From contig NZ_JAOWCB010000014.1 in the NCBI RefSeq assembly GCF_026420845.1, positions 106,357-170,356 of the forward strand: DNA of 64,000 bases, read 5' to 3'. Every line of letters begins with the position of its first letter. Position 1 is the first letter of the stretch. Under the pieces are notes generated by a model. The model had not been told where the DNA came from. It saw nothing but the letters and a program-made list of their open reading frames with translations, and did no database searches. This DNA is from Streptomyces sp. PR69 (GTDB lineage: Bacteria; Actinomycetota; Actinomycetes; Streptomycetales; Streptomycetaceae). The translations under genes were made by a program, and so were the position numbers. Of this stretch, positions 19,259-28,892 are shown in pieces.

Positions 19259-19428
19259 GGTCAATGACCGTACGCGGTAGCCGCGGCCGCTTGTCGCGCG
19301 CCATCGGCTGGAACAGCCCTTGACGAAAGCCGGAGGCGATGAAAGCCGGGGCGGGGAAACGGAGTTCCGTGGAAAGTCAGGCGGCGGGTGGGAACGGAGT
19401 TGCCACAGATCTCTCGTAGAGTTTGACC

Positions 19429-20298
19429 GTGGGATCTCTGCGCAATCCGATCGGGCCGCTTCCCTCCTCCATCTACTGGCGACGGAGGGCAGTCGCGGCG
19501 GCGCTGCTCGCGCTGGTCGTGCTGCTGGCCGTATGGGCCGTCAGCTCCTTCGGGGGCGGAGGCGGCGACGGAAGCAAGAACGACAGCAAGGCGGGAGGCG
19601 CCGGGGAGCCCACTCCCTCGACGATCACGCCGGGCCCCTCCGGTTCCGGTCCCGCGATCAGCCAGCAGCCGGGCGGGCGGGACGAGTCCGGCGACACGGG
19701 GGACGCGGGAGACACGGGAGATACGGCCGGCGCTGACGGCGCGAACGGCTCAAATGGTTCGAACGGCTCCGGTTCCGGTTCTGGTTCGAGCTCCGGTTCC
19801 GGCCAGGGCGGCGGCGGTGGCGCGGGCGGCCAGGGCGGCGGCGCGGCGGGCGAGCGTGTCCCGGCGGGCTCCAGTCTGCCCGACTGCGCCCAGGGAGCAC
19901 TGAAGTTGACGCTCCGCAGCGTCAAGGTCGCGTACGAGCCAGGCGAGAAGCCCCGCTTCCAGCTGGTCGCCTCGAACACCTCGGGAACAACCTGCAAGCA
20001 GGACTTCGGACCGCGGGCGGCTGTGATCACGGTCGTCGACGCCACCGACGGCAAGAACGACACGGTGTGGTCCACGAAGGACTGCCCGAGCCGCGCGGGT
20101 CTGGAGCCCGGCAGCCTGCTGCTGAAGGTGCCCGCGCACGCGAGCATCACCCACACCGTGGACTGGGACCGCAAGCGCACCGCACCGCAGTGCGCGACCC
20201 CGCCGCCGGGGACGGCGCCGCCCGGCAACTATCTGGTGGAGGCGGAGGTCGGTGGAGCGAAGCTGCTGCCGGCGCCGTTCCGTCTGGAGAAGGACTAG
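19429..20298 (+). CDS. Membrane-anchored protein with Gly/Ser linker and extracytoplasmic beta domain
   Basis: A 289-residue protein with one N-terminal membrane helix (AVAAALLALVVLLAVWAVSSF) after a short basic cytoplasmic end. A long Gly/Asp/Ser/Asn repeat linker (about residues 40-145) leads to an extracytoplasmic beta-rich domain with four Cys (LPDCAQGAL, TTCKQDF, STKDCPS, APQCATPP), probably two disulfides. The late strands HTVDWDRKR and GNYLVEAEVGG suggest an Ig-like fold. The GTG at 19429 is chosen; TTG 19423 is an alternative. It is divergent from the PAP2 gene and convergent with disA. The role is unknown. Confidence 0.8.
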   Translation: MGSLRNPIGPLPSSIYWRRRAVAAALLALVVLLAVWAVSSFGGGGGDGSKNDSKAGGAGEPTPSTITPGPSGSGPAISQQPGGRDESGDTGDAGDTGDTAGADGANGSNGSNGSGSGSGSSSGSGQGGGGGAGGQGGGAAGERVPAGSSLPDCAQGALKLTLRSVKVAYEPGEKPRFQLVASNTSGTTCKQDFGPRAAVITVVDATDGKNDTVWSTKDCPSRAGLEPGSLLLKVPAHASITHTVDWDRKRTAPQCATPPPGTAPPGNYLVEAEVGGAKLLPAPFRLEKD

Positions 20299-20344
20299 CG
20301 CGAACTGGGGGCGCAGCCACATGGAGCCCGTCCGGCGTTTGAGG

Positions 20345-20372
20345 ACCGGGGGCCTGGGGGCGGACCCCCGGT
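20345..20372. terminator. Hairpin between the convergent gene at 19429 and disA
   Basis: accggggg (20345-20352) pairs with cccccggt (20365-20372) across a G-rich loop. It lies between two convergent stops only 80 bases apart and may serve both. Confidence 0.6.
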
Positions 20373-20378
20373 TGCCGA

Positions 20379-21530
20379 TCAGACGTAACGCTCGAGGATC
20401 GAGGACTCCGCCAGCCGCGACAGCCCCTCCCGCACGCTCCGCGCCCGCGCCTCCCCCACGCCGTCGACCGTCTGGAGGTCGTCCACGCTCGCGGCCAGCA
20501 GCTTCTGCAGTCCGCCAAAGTGCTCCACCAGCCGCTCGATGATCGCGCCCGGCAGTCTCGGCACCTTGGCCAGCAGCCGGTAACCGCGCGGGGAGACCGC
20601 CGAGTCCAGCGTCTCCGGCGAACCGCTGTAGCCCAACGCGCGGGCCACTATCGGCAGTTCCAGCAGCTCGGCATGGGTGAGCGAGTCCAGCTCTGCGAGC
20701 GCCTCGGAGACCGTACGGGACCGCTGGGGGCCCCTCCCGGGCGCGGCTCTGGGGGAGGACGGCTCGGGCACATAGTCGCGGGCGACGAGCTCCCGCTCGG
20801 GCTCCACCCCGGCGATCAGCTCATCGAGCTGGAGGGCGAGCAGACGGCCGTCCGTGCCCAGCTCGACCACATACTCGGCGATCTCGGTGGCGATCCGGCG
20901 CACCATCTCCAGCCGCTGCGCCACCGCCGAGACGTCCCGGACGGTGACCAGGTCCTCGATCTCCAGCGCGGAGAGCGTGCCGGCGACCTCGTCCAGACGG
21001 AGCTTATAGCGCTCCAGGGTGGCCAGCGCCTGGTTGGCCCGGGAGAGGATCGCGGCGGACTCCTCCAGGACCCGGCGCTCCCCGTCCACGTACAGCGCGA
21101 TCAGCCGCATCGACTGCGAAACGGAGACGACCGGGAAGCCGCACTGCCTGGAGACGCGGTCCGCGGTGCGGTGGCGGGTGCCGGTCTCCTCGGTCGGAAT
21201 GGAGGCGTCCGGCACCAGCTGCACCCCGGCGCGATGGATCTTGGTGATGTCCTTGTCGAGGATCAGCGCGCCGTCCAGCTTGCACAGCTCGCGCAGCCGC
21301 GTCGCGGTGAACTCCACATCCAGCACAAAGCCGCCTGTGCACATCGACTCGACGGTCTTGTCCATGCCCAGGACGATCAGTCCGCCCGTGTTGCCGCGGA
21401 GGATGCGCTCCAGGCCGTCCCGCAGCGCCGTGCCAGGGGCGACCGCGCTCAGGGCGGCGCGGATCAGCGCTTCATTGCCGGAGCCTCCGCCGGACTTTCC
21501 GGGTGCTGCTGCCCGGTCGTTGGCTGCCAC
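20379..21530 (-). CDS. disA: Diadenylate cyclase DisA
   Basis: DisA makes the second messenger c-di-AMP from two ATP and pauses on branched DNA. The DAC domain carries both signature motifs, DGA ([12 protein letters not shown]) and RHR ([14 protein letters not shown]), followed by the helical spine. The C-terminal helix-hairpin-helix domain ([45 protein letters not shown]) binds DNA. GTG 21530 has GGAGGAG at correct spacing. It is 44 bases downstream of radA on the same strand, the usual pairing; RadA inhibits DisA activity in other bacteria. c-di-AMP targets in streptomycetes include wall-hydrolase leaders. Confidence 0.96.
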   Translation of the reverse strand: MAANDRAAAPGKSGGGSGNEALIRAALSAVAPGTALRDGLERILRGNTGGLIVLGMDKTVESMCTGGFVLDVEFTATRLRELCKLDGALILDKDITKIHRAGVQLVPDASIPTEETGTRHRTADRVSRQCGFPVVSVSQSMRLIALYVDGERRVLEESAAILSRANQALATLERYKLRLDEVAGTLSALEIEDLVTVRDVSAVAQRLEMVRRIATEIAEYVVELGTDGRLLALQLDELIAGVEPERELVARDYVPEPSSPRAAPGRGPQRSRTVSEALAELDSLTHAELLELPIVARALGYSGSPETLDSAVSPRGYRLLAKVPRLPGAIIERLVEHFGGLQKLLAASVDDLQTVDGVGEARARSVREGLSRLAESSILERYV

Positions 21531-21574
21531 TGCGCTCCTCCGGCTCGTACGGACAGGCGAGACCAGGGCAAAGT

Positions 21575-23017
21575 CTACCGGCGCGCATCCGCCTGGAGGG
21601 GGGCCTCTGCGTGCTCGGTGCGCGCGGAGGCCCGGGATCCGGCTTTCCGGCCGCGCGGGAGCACTCGGAGCGCGTCTCCCATGTCGGCGACTTCCGTCAC
21701 CTTCATCCCGGGCGGGACCCGGCCCGGATCGGCCGGCACCAGGGCGTGGGTGAAGCCCAGCCGGTGCGCCTCGGCCAGCCTCCGCTGGACGCCCGTGACG
21801 CGTCTCACTTCCCCCGCGAGGCCCACCTCGCCGATCGCCACCAGGTTCTTCGGCAGCGGGGTGTCGCTGGCGGCCGAGGCGAGCGCGAGCGCCACGGCGA
21901 GATCCGCAGCGGGCTCGGAGAGCTTCACCCCGCCGACGGTGGCGCTGTAGATGTCCCGCTTGCCCAGGGCGGTGATCCGGCCGCGCTGCTCCAGCACGGC
22001 CAGCATCATCGACACCCGCGAGGTCTCCAGGCCGGAGGTGGTCCGCCGCGGGGAGGGGATCTGCGTGTCGACCGTCAGCGCCTGCACCTCGGCCACCAGG
22101 GGGCGGCGGCCTTCGAGCGTGACCGTGAGACAGGTGCCGGGGACGGGCTCGTCGCGCCGGGTGAGGAAGAGGCCCGAGGGGTCGGCCAGCCCGGTGATGC
22201 CCTCGTCGTGCAGCTCGAAGCAGCCCACCTCGTCCGTCGTCCCGAACCGGTTCTTCACACCGCGGACGAGGCGCAGCCGCGCATGGCGGTCGCCCTCGAA
22301 GGAGAGCACCACATCCACCAGGTGCTCCAGCAGCCGCGGCCCCGCGATCGCGCCGTCCTTGGTGACATGGCCCACCAGGAGCGTGGCCATCCCGCGCTCC
22401 TTGGAGGCGCGGATCAGCGCGCCCGCGACCTCGCGCACCTGGGCCATGCCGCCCGGCGCGCCGTCGATCTCCGGGGACGCGACGGTCTGCACCGAGTCGA
22501 GGATCAGCAGGGACGGCTTGACCGCGTCGAGGTGTCCCAGGACGGCGGACAGGTCCGTCTCCGCCGCCAGATAGAGACAGTCGTGGAGCGCGCCGATCCG
22601 GTCGGCGCGCAGCCGGACCTGGCTCGCGGACTCCTCGCCCGTCACATACAGCGTCCGGTGGTCCTCGGCGGCGGCCTTCGCCGCGACGTCGAGCAGCAGG
22701 GTGGACTTGCCGACGCCCGGCTCGCCGGCGAGCAGCACCACGGCTCCGGGCACCAGGCCGCCGCCGAGGACCCGGTCGAGCTCCGGCACGCCGCTGGAGC
22801 GGGCGGTCGCCTGGCGGCCGTCGACCTGGCCGATGGGGAGCGCGGCGGAGGTGACGCGCCCCGCGGCGGTGGTGCGGACGGCGGGCGCGCCGTACTCCTC
22901 GACCGTGCCCCAGGCCTGGCATTCGGGGCAGCGGCCGAGCCATTTGGCGGTCGTCCAACCGCACTCGGTGCAGCGGTAGGACGGCCGGTCCTTCGCGGAT
23001 TTCGTACGGGCAGCCAT
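21575..23017 (-). CDS. radA: DNA repair protein RadA (Sms)
   Basis: RadA is a RecA-like branch-migration factor. From ATG 23017 it shows the N-terminal zinc finger [18 protein letters not shown], Walker [10 protein letters not shown], Walker B ([10 protein letters not shown]), the family-specific KNRFG motif and a C-terminal inactive Lon-protease-like domain ([23 protein letters not shown]). At 480 residues the length is standard. A long open frame upstream of 23017 is not supported by conservation. It is the first gene of the radA-disA unit and is divergent from the gene at 23270 across a 250-bp low-GC stretch that must hold both promoters. Confidence 0.96.
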   Translation of the reverse strand: MAARTKSAKDRPSYRCTECGWTTAKWLGRCPECQAWGTVEEYGAPAVRTTAAGRVTSAALPIGQVDGRQATARSSGVPELDRVLGGGLVPGAVVLLAGEPGVGKSTLLLDVAAKAAAEDHRTLYVTGEESASQVRLRADRIGALHDCLYLAAETDLSAVLGHLDAVKPSLLILDSVQTVASPEIDGAPGGMAQVREVAGALIRASKERGMATLLVGHVTKDGAIAGPRLLEHLVDVVLSFEGDRHARLRLVRGVKNRFGTTDEVGCFELHDEGITGLADPSGLFLTRRDEPVPGTCLTVTLEGRRPLVAEVQALTVDTQIPSPRRTTSGLETSRVSMMLAVLEQRGRITALGKRDIYSATVGGVKLSEPAADLAVALALASAASDTPLPKNLVAIGEVGLAGEVRRVTGVQRRLAEAHRLGFTHALVPADPGRVPPGMKVTEVADMGDALRVLPRGRKAGSRASARTEHAEAPLQADARR

Positions 23018-23269
23018 GCGCCAAACCGTAGCGGGCCCCACTGACAGGCCAGGGCGCGGACGGGGCGTGGCCGTGGTGCGGCGGGGCGCGGACGGGGGCG
23101 CGGCCGGGGCGCGAGCGGCAGCGGATGACGCCGGCATCTGCGGGCAACCGCGTGGCGCACGAGCCGAGAGCAAATTCGCGTTACTCCTTTGGGGGACCTG
23201 TTCACCCGTAATGATTAAAAGCATTCAAGGGGTGTGAAGCGGGTGTGCTTCTGGCCCTACGGTCGCGGC

Positions 23270-25381
23270 GTGACAAGCAGCAGGCTGGAACCACCCACGC
23301 ACACCACCGGCGCACACCGGGCGCACGGACGCGCGAGCCGCACCAGGGGGCAGCGGTCGTCCACGGCGGCGCGGCGCGAGTGTCACGAGCGCTATGACCC
23401 GTATCTGGACGGCCTGTTCACCTACTGCCTCTCCGTCATGTGCGACCACGACGCCGCGACGGCGCTGCTCGGCGATGTGCTCGCCATCGCCGAGCGCCAA
23501 CGGAGCCGCTGTCCGTCCGACGAGGCGGGGCGGAAGGCATGGCTGTACGCGCTGGCGCGCTGGGTCTGTCTGCGCCGGCTCGCCGAGCAACGGCGCGAAC
23601 GGCAGCGGCAGGCGGGGGCGGGACGCCAAGGGCCGCACGCCGGACGGCGCCCGGGGCGCCCCGTCGGCGGGGTCCCGGGTGACCGGGACGCCCGGCGGGC
23701 CGCCGCCGGGTCAGGCGGGCTGTCGGAGGCCGCCGCCGGCGGCAGCGCGCGAAGCCGCGACGGTCGGGGCGGCTGGGGTTGCGGGGGCGCCCGCGACAAC
23801 CAGGGCGCCGGGGGCGACGGCGTCGGCCGAGACGCCTGCGACGACCGGGGCGGCCGGGGTGGCCAGGACGCCCGGGGCGGCCGGGATGCCTGGGACGCTC
23901 CCGGCAGTCAGGGCGCCCCGGGCCCCCGGGACGGCCGGGCTCGTCGCGATGGCCGGGACGCCCGCGATGGGCGGGCACAGGGCGGCGGCAGGGCGGCGGA
24001 GAGGGGCGAGACCGCGGCACGCCGTCGCGAGGAACTGGCGCTGCTGGCCTGGCCGGAGGCGGCCGGCACCAGCCCCGAGCAGCGAGAGGCGCTCGAACTG
24101 GCCATCCGGCACGGCCTCGCGCCGCGCGAGGTCGCCGCGGTCCTCGGCATGGATCCGCTGGCGACGCGCGAGCTGCTGGCGACGGCCGCCTGCGAGGTGG
24201 AACGCACGCGTGCCGCGCTCGCCGTCGTCGAGAGCGGGAACTGCCCGTCCATCGCCCGGCTCACCGGCGACAGCCGGGTGGTGCTGTCCGCCGCGCTCCG
24301 CCAGGAGCTGGTGCGGCACGTCGACGACTGCCCGCGCTGCCGCCGCGTCGCCGAGCGGGTGGGCGCGGGCGGCCCATGGCCGGGCACCGCCGTCACCCCG
24401 GCCACGCTGCCGCTGGCCGCCGCGCCCCGCGCCGCGGTGTACGCGGCGATGCTGCGGGTCCCCCGGGCACGCGCGAGCGCCCCGCGCTTCGGCCCCGGCG
24501 GGTACCCCATGGACCCCAAGGACTGCGCCGCCCGGCGGGAGCGGCTGCGGGCGCGTGCCCTGACCACCACCGTCGTGGCGACCGTCGTCGCCGCGCCGGT
24601 GCTGGCGCTGTGGGCCGCGTACCGGGGCGCACCGCTGACCGGCGAGAGCCACGGCGGGACGACGGTCTCCGCGCGGGAGGCGGACGGGCCGCGGGGCCTG
24701 GACGGCGATCCGTACGACCACTACGACCACTACGAGAACGCGGGCAACGCCCAGTCGCAGCCGGACCACCGGTTCACCGCGGGCGGGGCGTCCCCCGATG
24801 TGTCGGTGGAGGTCATCAGCTCGGGCACGCCCGCACCGCCGACCCGGCCGGGACAGGCGGCGCCCGGGCGCCTCACCGTCGAGGCGCAGCCTGCCGGGGA
24901 CTCCACCCGGATCACCCTCAGGGCGTCGGGCGGCGCGCCGGTGTCCTGGTCGCTGTGGTCGGACGCGCCCTGGCTGCAGGTCAGCCGGGCGTCCGGGGTG
25001 CTGCGGCCGGGGGAGCCGGTCACCGTGTACGTCACGGTGGACCGGCGACTGGAGCCGGAGGGGCCGTGGAGTGCACGGGTGGGGGTGGACCCGTCGGGCG
25101 CGGTGGTGGAGATCGACGGCCGCGGTCGGGCGCGCCCGGCTCCCTCGACCCCGCCGCCGTCCTTCTCTCCTGCCCCGGATCCGGATCCCACGCCGCCGCC
25201 GGCTTCGGACCCGCCGCCGTCCTCCTCTCCTGCCCCGGACCCGGAGCCGACGCCCCCGCCGGCTTCGGACCCGCCGTCCTCCTCCTCGCCGTCTTCCGAC
25301 CCGGAGCCGACGCCTCCGCCGTCCTCGGACGCACCGTCGTCGGACTCCCCGCCCGCGTCCGAGCCGTCCGCCTCGGGCTGA
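23270..25381 (+). CDS. Sigma-like N-domain, membrane helix and BACON-domain surface protein
   Basis: The N-terminal part resembles a degenerate sigma-70-type protein: YDPYLDGLFTYCLSVMCDHDAATALLGDVLAIAE, then ALELAIRHGLAPREVAAVLGMD as a region-4-like helix-turn-helix. An anti-sigma-like HVDDCPRC follows, then one membrane helix (about TTTVVATVVAAPVLALWAAY). Outside is a BACON-like beta domain (VSWSLWSDAPWLQVSRASGVLRPGEPVTVYVTVD). A Pro/Ser/Asp repeat tail of roughly 70 residues ends the protein. GTG 23270 is chosen over 23234 by family resemblance. A Gly/Asp/Arg-rich linker (23640-24000) is open in a second frame as well. It may bridge a surface ligand and a cytoplasmic DNA-binding domain, though no function is established. 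Confidence 0.82.
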   Translation: MTSSRLEPPTHTTGAHRAHGRASRTRGQRSSTAARRECHERYDPYLDGLFTYCLSVMCDHDAATALLGDVLAIAERQRSRCPSDEAGRKAWLYALARWVCLRRLAEQRRERQRQAGAGRQGPHAGRRPGRPVGGVPGDRDARRAAAGSGGLSEAAAGGSARSRDGRGGWGCGGARDNQGAGGDGVGRDACDDRGGRGGQDARGGRDAWDAPGSQGAPGPRDGRARRDGRDARDGRAQGGGRAAERGETAARRREELALLAWPEAAGTSPEQREALELAIRHGLAPREVAAVLGMDPLATRELLATAACEVERTRAALAVVESGNCPSIARLTGDSRVVLSAALRQELVRHVDDCPRCRRVAERVGAGGPWPGTAVTPATLPLAAAPRAAVYAAMLRVPRARASAPRFGPGGYPMDPKDCAARRERLRARALTTTVVATVVAAPVLALWAAYRGAPLTGESHGGTTVSAREADGPRGLDGDPYDHYDHYENAGNAQSQPDHRFTAGGASPDVSVEVISSGTPAPPTRPGQAAPGRLTVEAQPAGDSTRITLRASGGAPVSWSLWSDAPWLQVSRASGVLRPGEPVTVYVTVDRRLEPEGPWSARVGVDPSGAVVEIDGRGRARPAPSTPPPSFSPAPDPDPTPPPASDPPPSSSPAPDPEPTPPPASDPPSSSSPSSDPEPTPPPSSDAPSSDSPPASEPSASG

Positions 25382-25383
25382 GG

Positions 25384-26214
25384 TCAGTCCGCCGGGTGCG
25401 GGGCCACCAGGGGGAGCGAGGGGGCCAGGCGGGCCTCGCAGAGGGAGGCGAGGACGTCGTACGCCGCCTTGCCCATCAGTTCGGTGAGCTCCGGGCGGTA
25501 GGTCACATACACCGGCTCCCCCGCCCCATGTGCCGACGCCGCCGACGTGCACCACCAGTGGAGGTCATGCCCGCCCGGCCCCCAGCCCCGCCGGTCGTAC
25601 TCGCCGATCGAGATCTGCAGGACACGCGTGTCGTCCGGGCGGTCGATCCACTCGTACGTACGCCGGACCGGCAGCTGCCAGCAGACGTCCGGCTTCGTCT
25701 CCAGCGGCTCCCGCCCCTCCCGCACCGCCAGGATGTGCAGCGCGCAGCCCGCCCCCGCCCCGAAGCCGGGGCGGTTCTGGAAGATGCAGGAGCCCTTCCA
25801 GCGGCGCGTCTGGCGCTCGCCGTCGTCGTCCGTCTGGACCCAGCCGGACTGTGTGCCCACGTCGTGGAACTGCCACAGGTCCGGTGTGAGCCGTGCCACA
25901 TGCCCGGCGACCCGCTGCTCGTCGTCCTCGTCCGAGAAGTGCGCGCCCAGCGTGCAGCAGCCGTCATCCGCACGGCCCGCCTGGATCCCCTGGCAGCCGC
26001 TGCCGAAGATGCAGTTCCACCGTGAGGTGAGCCATGTCAGATCGCAGCGGAAGACCTGTTCGTCGTCCTCCGGGTCCGCGAACTCCACCCAGGCGCGCGG
26101 AAAGTCCAACCCGCCCTTCTCGTCCTCCTCAACCTGCTCAACCTGCTCAGCAGTCACATCATGCACAGGTTGCTGGGGGACCTTGCCCCGCTTCGTCTTT
26201 TTCGTCTTAGGCAC
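25384..26214 (-). CDS. Conserved Cys-rich hypothetical protein
   Basis: A 276-residue cytosolic protein with many Cys in ordered positions: [36 protein letters not shown] and GAGCALHIL, then VCWQLPVRR and WWCTSAA. The pattern resembles metal-chelating DUF3109/YkgJ-like domains, so a zinc or iron-sulfur site is plausible but unproven. The N-terminus is Lys-rich and acidic in turn ([20 protein letters not shown]). It uses GTG 26214, is divergent from ppx, and stops two bases from the convergent gene ending at 25381. Confidence 0.78.
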   Translation of the reverse strand: MPKTKKTKRGKVPQQPVHDVTAEQVEQVEEDEKGGLDFPRAWVEFADPEDDEQVFRCDLTWLTSRWNCIFGSGCQGIQAGRADDGCCTLGAHFSDEDDEQRVAGHVARLTPDLWQFHDVGTQSGWVQTDDDGERQTRRWKGSCIFQNRPGFGAGAGCALHILAVREGREPLETKPDVCWQLPVRRTYEWIDRPDDTRVLQISIGEYDRRGWGPGGHDLHWWCTSAASAHGAGEPVYVTYRPELTELMGKAAYDVLASLCEARLAPSLPLVAPHPAD

Positions 26215-26255
26215 GAGTCCAGCCTAAGCGCGCAACCGCAGTAGCGTTTCGGTCC

Positions 26256-27188
26256 ATGAGACTCGGAGTCCTCGACGTCGGTTCGAACACGGTTCATCTG
26301 CTGGTGGTGGACGCCCACCCGGGCGCACGTCCGCTGCCCGCCCACTCCCACAAGGCGGAGCTGCGCCTGGCCGAGCTGCTCGACGAGCACGGCGCGATCG
26401 GCCCCGCCGGCGTCGAGCGGCTCATCGGCACCGTCCGCGACGCCCTTCAGGCGGCCGAGGACAAGGGCTGCGAGGAGGTCCTGCCCTTCGCCACCTCCGC
26501 CGTCCGGGAGGCGACCAACGCCGACGACGTACTCGACCAGGTCCTGGACGCGACCGGCGTCGACCTCACCGTCCTCAGCGGAGAGGAGGAGGCGCGGCTC
26601 ACCTTCCTCGCCGCCCGCCGCTGGTTCGGCTGGTCCGCGGGCCGGCTCCTCGTGCTCGACATCGGCGGCGGCTCGCTGGAGATCGCGTACGGCACCGACG
26701 AGGAGCCCGACGCCGCCGCCTCCCTCCCCCTCGGCGCGGGCCGGCTCACCGCGGCCATGCTGCCCGGCGACCCGCCCGACCCGCAGGAGGTGCGTATCCT
26801 GCGCCGCCATGTACGCGCCGAGATCGCGCGCACGGTCGGCGAGTTCAGCCGCTTCGGCAGACCGGACCACATCGTGGCCACCTCGAAGACGTTCAAGCAG
26901 CTCGCCAGGATCGCGGGCGCGGCCCGCTCCGCCGAGGGTCTGTACGTACAGCGTGAACTGAGCCGTTCCGCGCTGGAGGACTGGGTGCCCCGGCTCGCCG
27001 CGATGACGGCCGAGCAGCGCGCCGAGCTGCCCGGCGTCTCCGCGGGCCGGGCCCGCCAGCTGCTGGCCGGGGCCGTGGTCGCGGAGGGCGCCATGGACCT
27101 CTTCGGGGCCGACTCCCTGGAGATCTGCCCCTGGGCGCTGCGCGAGGGCGTCATCCTGCGGCGTCTCGACCACCTCCCGGTCGAATGA
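26256..27188 (+). CDS. Ppx/GppA-family phosphatase
   Basis: An ASKHA-fold exopolyphosphatase/pppGpp phosphohydrolase homologue of 310 residues. Diagnostic parts are the first strand [15 protein letters not shown], the [13 protein letters not shown] segment with catalytic Glu, and the phosphate loop [12 protein letters not shown]. It lacks the C-terminal HD-like domain of long Ppx enzymes, as do many actinobacterial short forms. Two such paralogues are common in streptomycetes. The substrate could be polyphosphate or (p)ppGpp and cannot be decided here. The sugar-phosphate isomerase-type gene starts 24 bases downstream. Confidence 0.9.
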   Translation: MRLGVLDVGSNTVHLLVVDAHPGARPLPAHSHKAELRLAELLDEHGAIGPAGVERLIGTVRDALQAAEDKGCEEVLPFATSAVREATNADDVLDQVLDATGVDLTVLSGEEEARLTFLAARRWFGWSAGRLLVLDIGGGSLEIAYGTDEEPDAAASLPLGAGRLTAAMLPGDPPDPQEVRILRRHVRAEIARTVGEFSRFGRPDHIVATSKTFKQLARIAGAARSAEGLYVQRELSRSALEDWVPRLAAMTAEQRAELPGVSAGRARQLLAGAVVAEGAMDLFGADSLEICPWALREGVILRRLDHLPVE

Positions 27189-27212
27189 CGCGGGACCCGT
27201 AATCTGTCTCCC

Positions 27213-28049
27213 GTGGCTCAACCAGCGGCAGACCCAGCGGTGCGCATCCCGGACGCGAAGGTCGTCCTCTCGACGGCCTCCGTCTATCCGGAGTCCACGG
27301 CGACCGCGTTCGAGATCGCCGCGCGCCTCGGCTACGACGGCATCGAGATCATGGTGTGGACGGACCCCGTCAGCCAGGACATCGAGGCCCTGCGCCGGCT
27401 GTCCGACTACCACCAGGTGCCCATCCACGCCATCCACGCGCCCTGTCTGCTGATCACCCAGCGGGTGTGGTCCACCGACCCGTGGGTCAAGCTGCAGCGC
27501 GCCCAGGCGGCGGCCGAGAAGCTCGGCGCGTCGACCGTGGTCGTGCACCCGCCGTTCCGCTGGCAGCGCCAGTACGCCCGTGACTTCGTCTCCGGCATCT
27601 GGCGCATGGCGGATGAGACGGACGTCCGGTTCGCCGTGGAGAACATGTACCCGTGGCGCTACCGCGACCGCGAGATGCTCGCGTACGCCCCCGACTGGGA
27701 CGTCACCAAGGACGACTACCGGCACTTCACCGTCGACCTGTCCCACACCGCGACCGCCCGCACGGACACCCTGGCGATGGCAGACCGGATGGGCGACCGG
27801 CTCGCCCATGTCCACCTCGCCGACGGCAAGGGCTCCGCCAAGGACGAGCACCTGGTGCCGGGGCGCGGCGACCAGCCGTGCGCGGAGCTGCTGGAGCGGC
27901 TGGCCCGCACCGGCTTCGACGGGCACGTCGTCATCGAGGTCAACACCCGGCGCGCCATGTCGGCGGCGGAGCGCGAGGCCGACCTCGCCGAAGCCCTCGC
28001 CTTCACCCGGCTGCACCTGGCGTCCACGGCACGGGTCCCGCGCTCATGA
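27213..28049 (+). CDS. Sugar phosphate isomerase/epimerase-type TIM barrel
   Basis: A 278-residue AP-endonuclease-2-like TIM barrel. The strand patterns [32 protein letters not shown] and [10 protein letters not shown], with metal ligands in [28 protein letters not shown] and HVVIEVNT, follow the xylose-isomerase-like order (Glu, His, Asp, His, Glu). The true substrate is unknown. The GTG at 27213 follows ppx closely, and the stop overlaps the ATG of the TetR gene (ATGA), so the three are probably one transcript. Confidence 0.88.
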   Translation: MAQPAADPAVRIPDAKVVLSTASVYPESTATAFEIAARLGYDGIEIMVWTDPVSQDIEALRRLSDYHQVPIHAIHAPCLLITQRVWSTDPWVKLQRAQAAAEKLGASTVVVHPPFRWQRQYARDFVSGIWRMADETDVRFAVENMYPWRYRDREMLAYAPDWDVTKDDYRHFTVDLSHTATARTDTLAMADRMGDRLAHVHLADGKGSAKDEHLVPGRGDQPCAELLERLARTGFDGHVVIEVNTRRAMSAAEREADLAEALAFTRLHLASTARVPRS

Positions 28050-28774
28050 CCGGCGGCGAAGGCCGGGGCGAGGGCCGGGGTGAGGGCCGGGGTGACGGGC
28101 TGGGCGAAGACCCCGGAGGGCGCCGGAGCGAAGACCGGGGCCATGACCGGAGCGCAGACCGGGGCAGTCCCCGGGCGCCCCGGCGGCGCGGCCGGCCCGC
28201 CCGTACGGAGGCGGCCAGCGGACCCGGCGCGCGTGAGCGGATCCTCGAAGCCGCGCGCACGGAATTCGCCGAGCGCGGCTACGACAAGACCACGATGCGC
28301 GGCATCGCCAGGGCCGCCGGGGTCGACGCCGCCCTCGTCCACCACTACTTCGGCGCAAAGGACGATGTCTTCGCCGCCGCCATCGAGGTCTCCTTCGAGC
28401 CCGCCCTGGTCGTCCCGGCCGTGCTGGGCCAGGGCCCGGAGGGCCTCGGCGAGCGGCTGGCCCGCTTCTTCATCGGCGTATGGGAGAACCCGGCGACCCG
28501 CGGCCCGATGCTGGCCGTGCTGCGCTCCGCGCTGACCCATGAGGCGGCGGCCAAGGTGCTCCGCACCTTCGTGCTGCGCCGCCTGCTGGAGCGGGTGGCG
28601 GCGGAGCTGGACGTGCCGGACCCCAGGTTCCGCGCGGAGCTGGCCGCCTCCCACATGATCGGCATCTCGATCCTGCGGTATGTGGTGCAGGTGGAGCCGC
28701 TGGCGTCCGCGGACACGGAGGAGATCGTGCGGATGGTCGCGCCGACGCTGCAGCGGTATCTGACCGAGGAGTGA
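28046..28774 (+). CDS. TetR-family transcriptional regulator
   Basis: A 242-residue TetR regulator. The helix-turn-helix [48 protein letters not shown] is preceded by a 55-residue Gly/Glu/Arg/Asp repeat encoded by degenerate tandem DNA repeats. The ligand domain ends with [14 protein letters not shown]. The ATG overlaps the preceding stop by four bases, which fixes the start despite the odd N-terminus. It probably regulates this short operon or the downstream ilvD, but no operator could be assigned. Confidence 0.9.
   Translation: MTGGEGRGEGRGEGRGDGLGEDPGGRRSEDRGHDRSADRGSPRAPRRRGRPARTEAASGPGARERILEAARTEFAERGYDKTTMRGIARAAGVDAALVHHYFGAKDDVFAAAIEVSFEPALVVPAVLGQGPEGLGERLARFFIGVWENPATRGPMLAVLRSALTHEAAAKVLRTFVLRRLLERVAAELDVPDPRFRAELAASHMIGISILRYVVQVEPLASADTEEIVRMVAPTLQRYLTEE
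28056..28168 (+). repeat. Degenerate short tandem repeat inside the TetR gene
   Basis: Units of gaRggccgggg and related gaccgggg/gaagaccg steps repeat through about 110 bases and encode the Gly/Glu/Arg N-terminal tail. Such tracts expand and contract easily. Confidence 0.6.
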
Positions 28775-28892
28775 GTCCGGCATCCCGTATACCGGACGCG
28801 CTGTCCAGATCTTGGGCGTGGGGCGTAGGCTCGACTAGGACCCTTCTCTCCCGGGTCCGTCCAAGGCAAGGTCCGTCTAAGGAGCGAGCGCG

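Noticed and set aside
20379..23147. Possible radA-disA fusion protein in one long minus-strand frame
   Set aside because: The upstream part of that frame is out of register with radA; radA (21575-23017) and disA (20379-21530) each have their own start and ribosome binding site.
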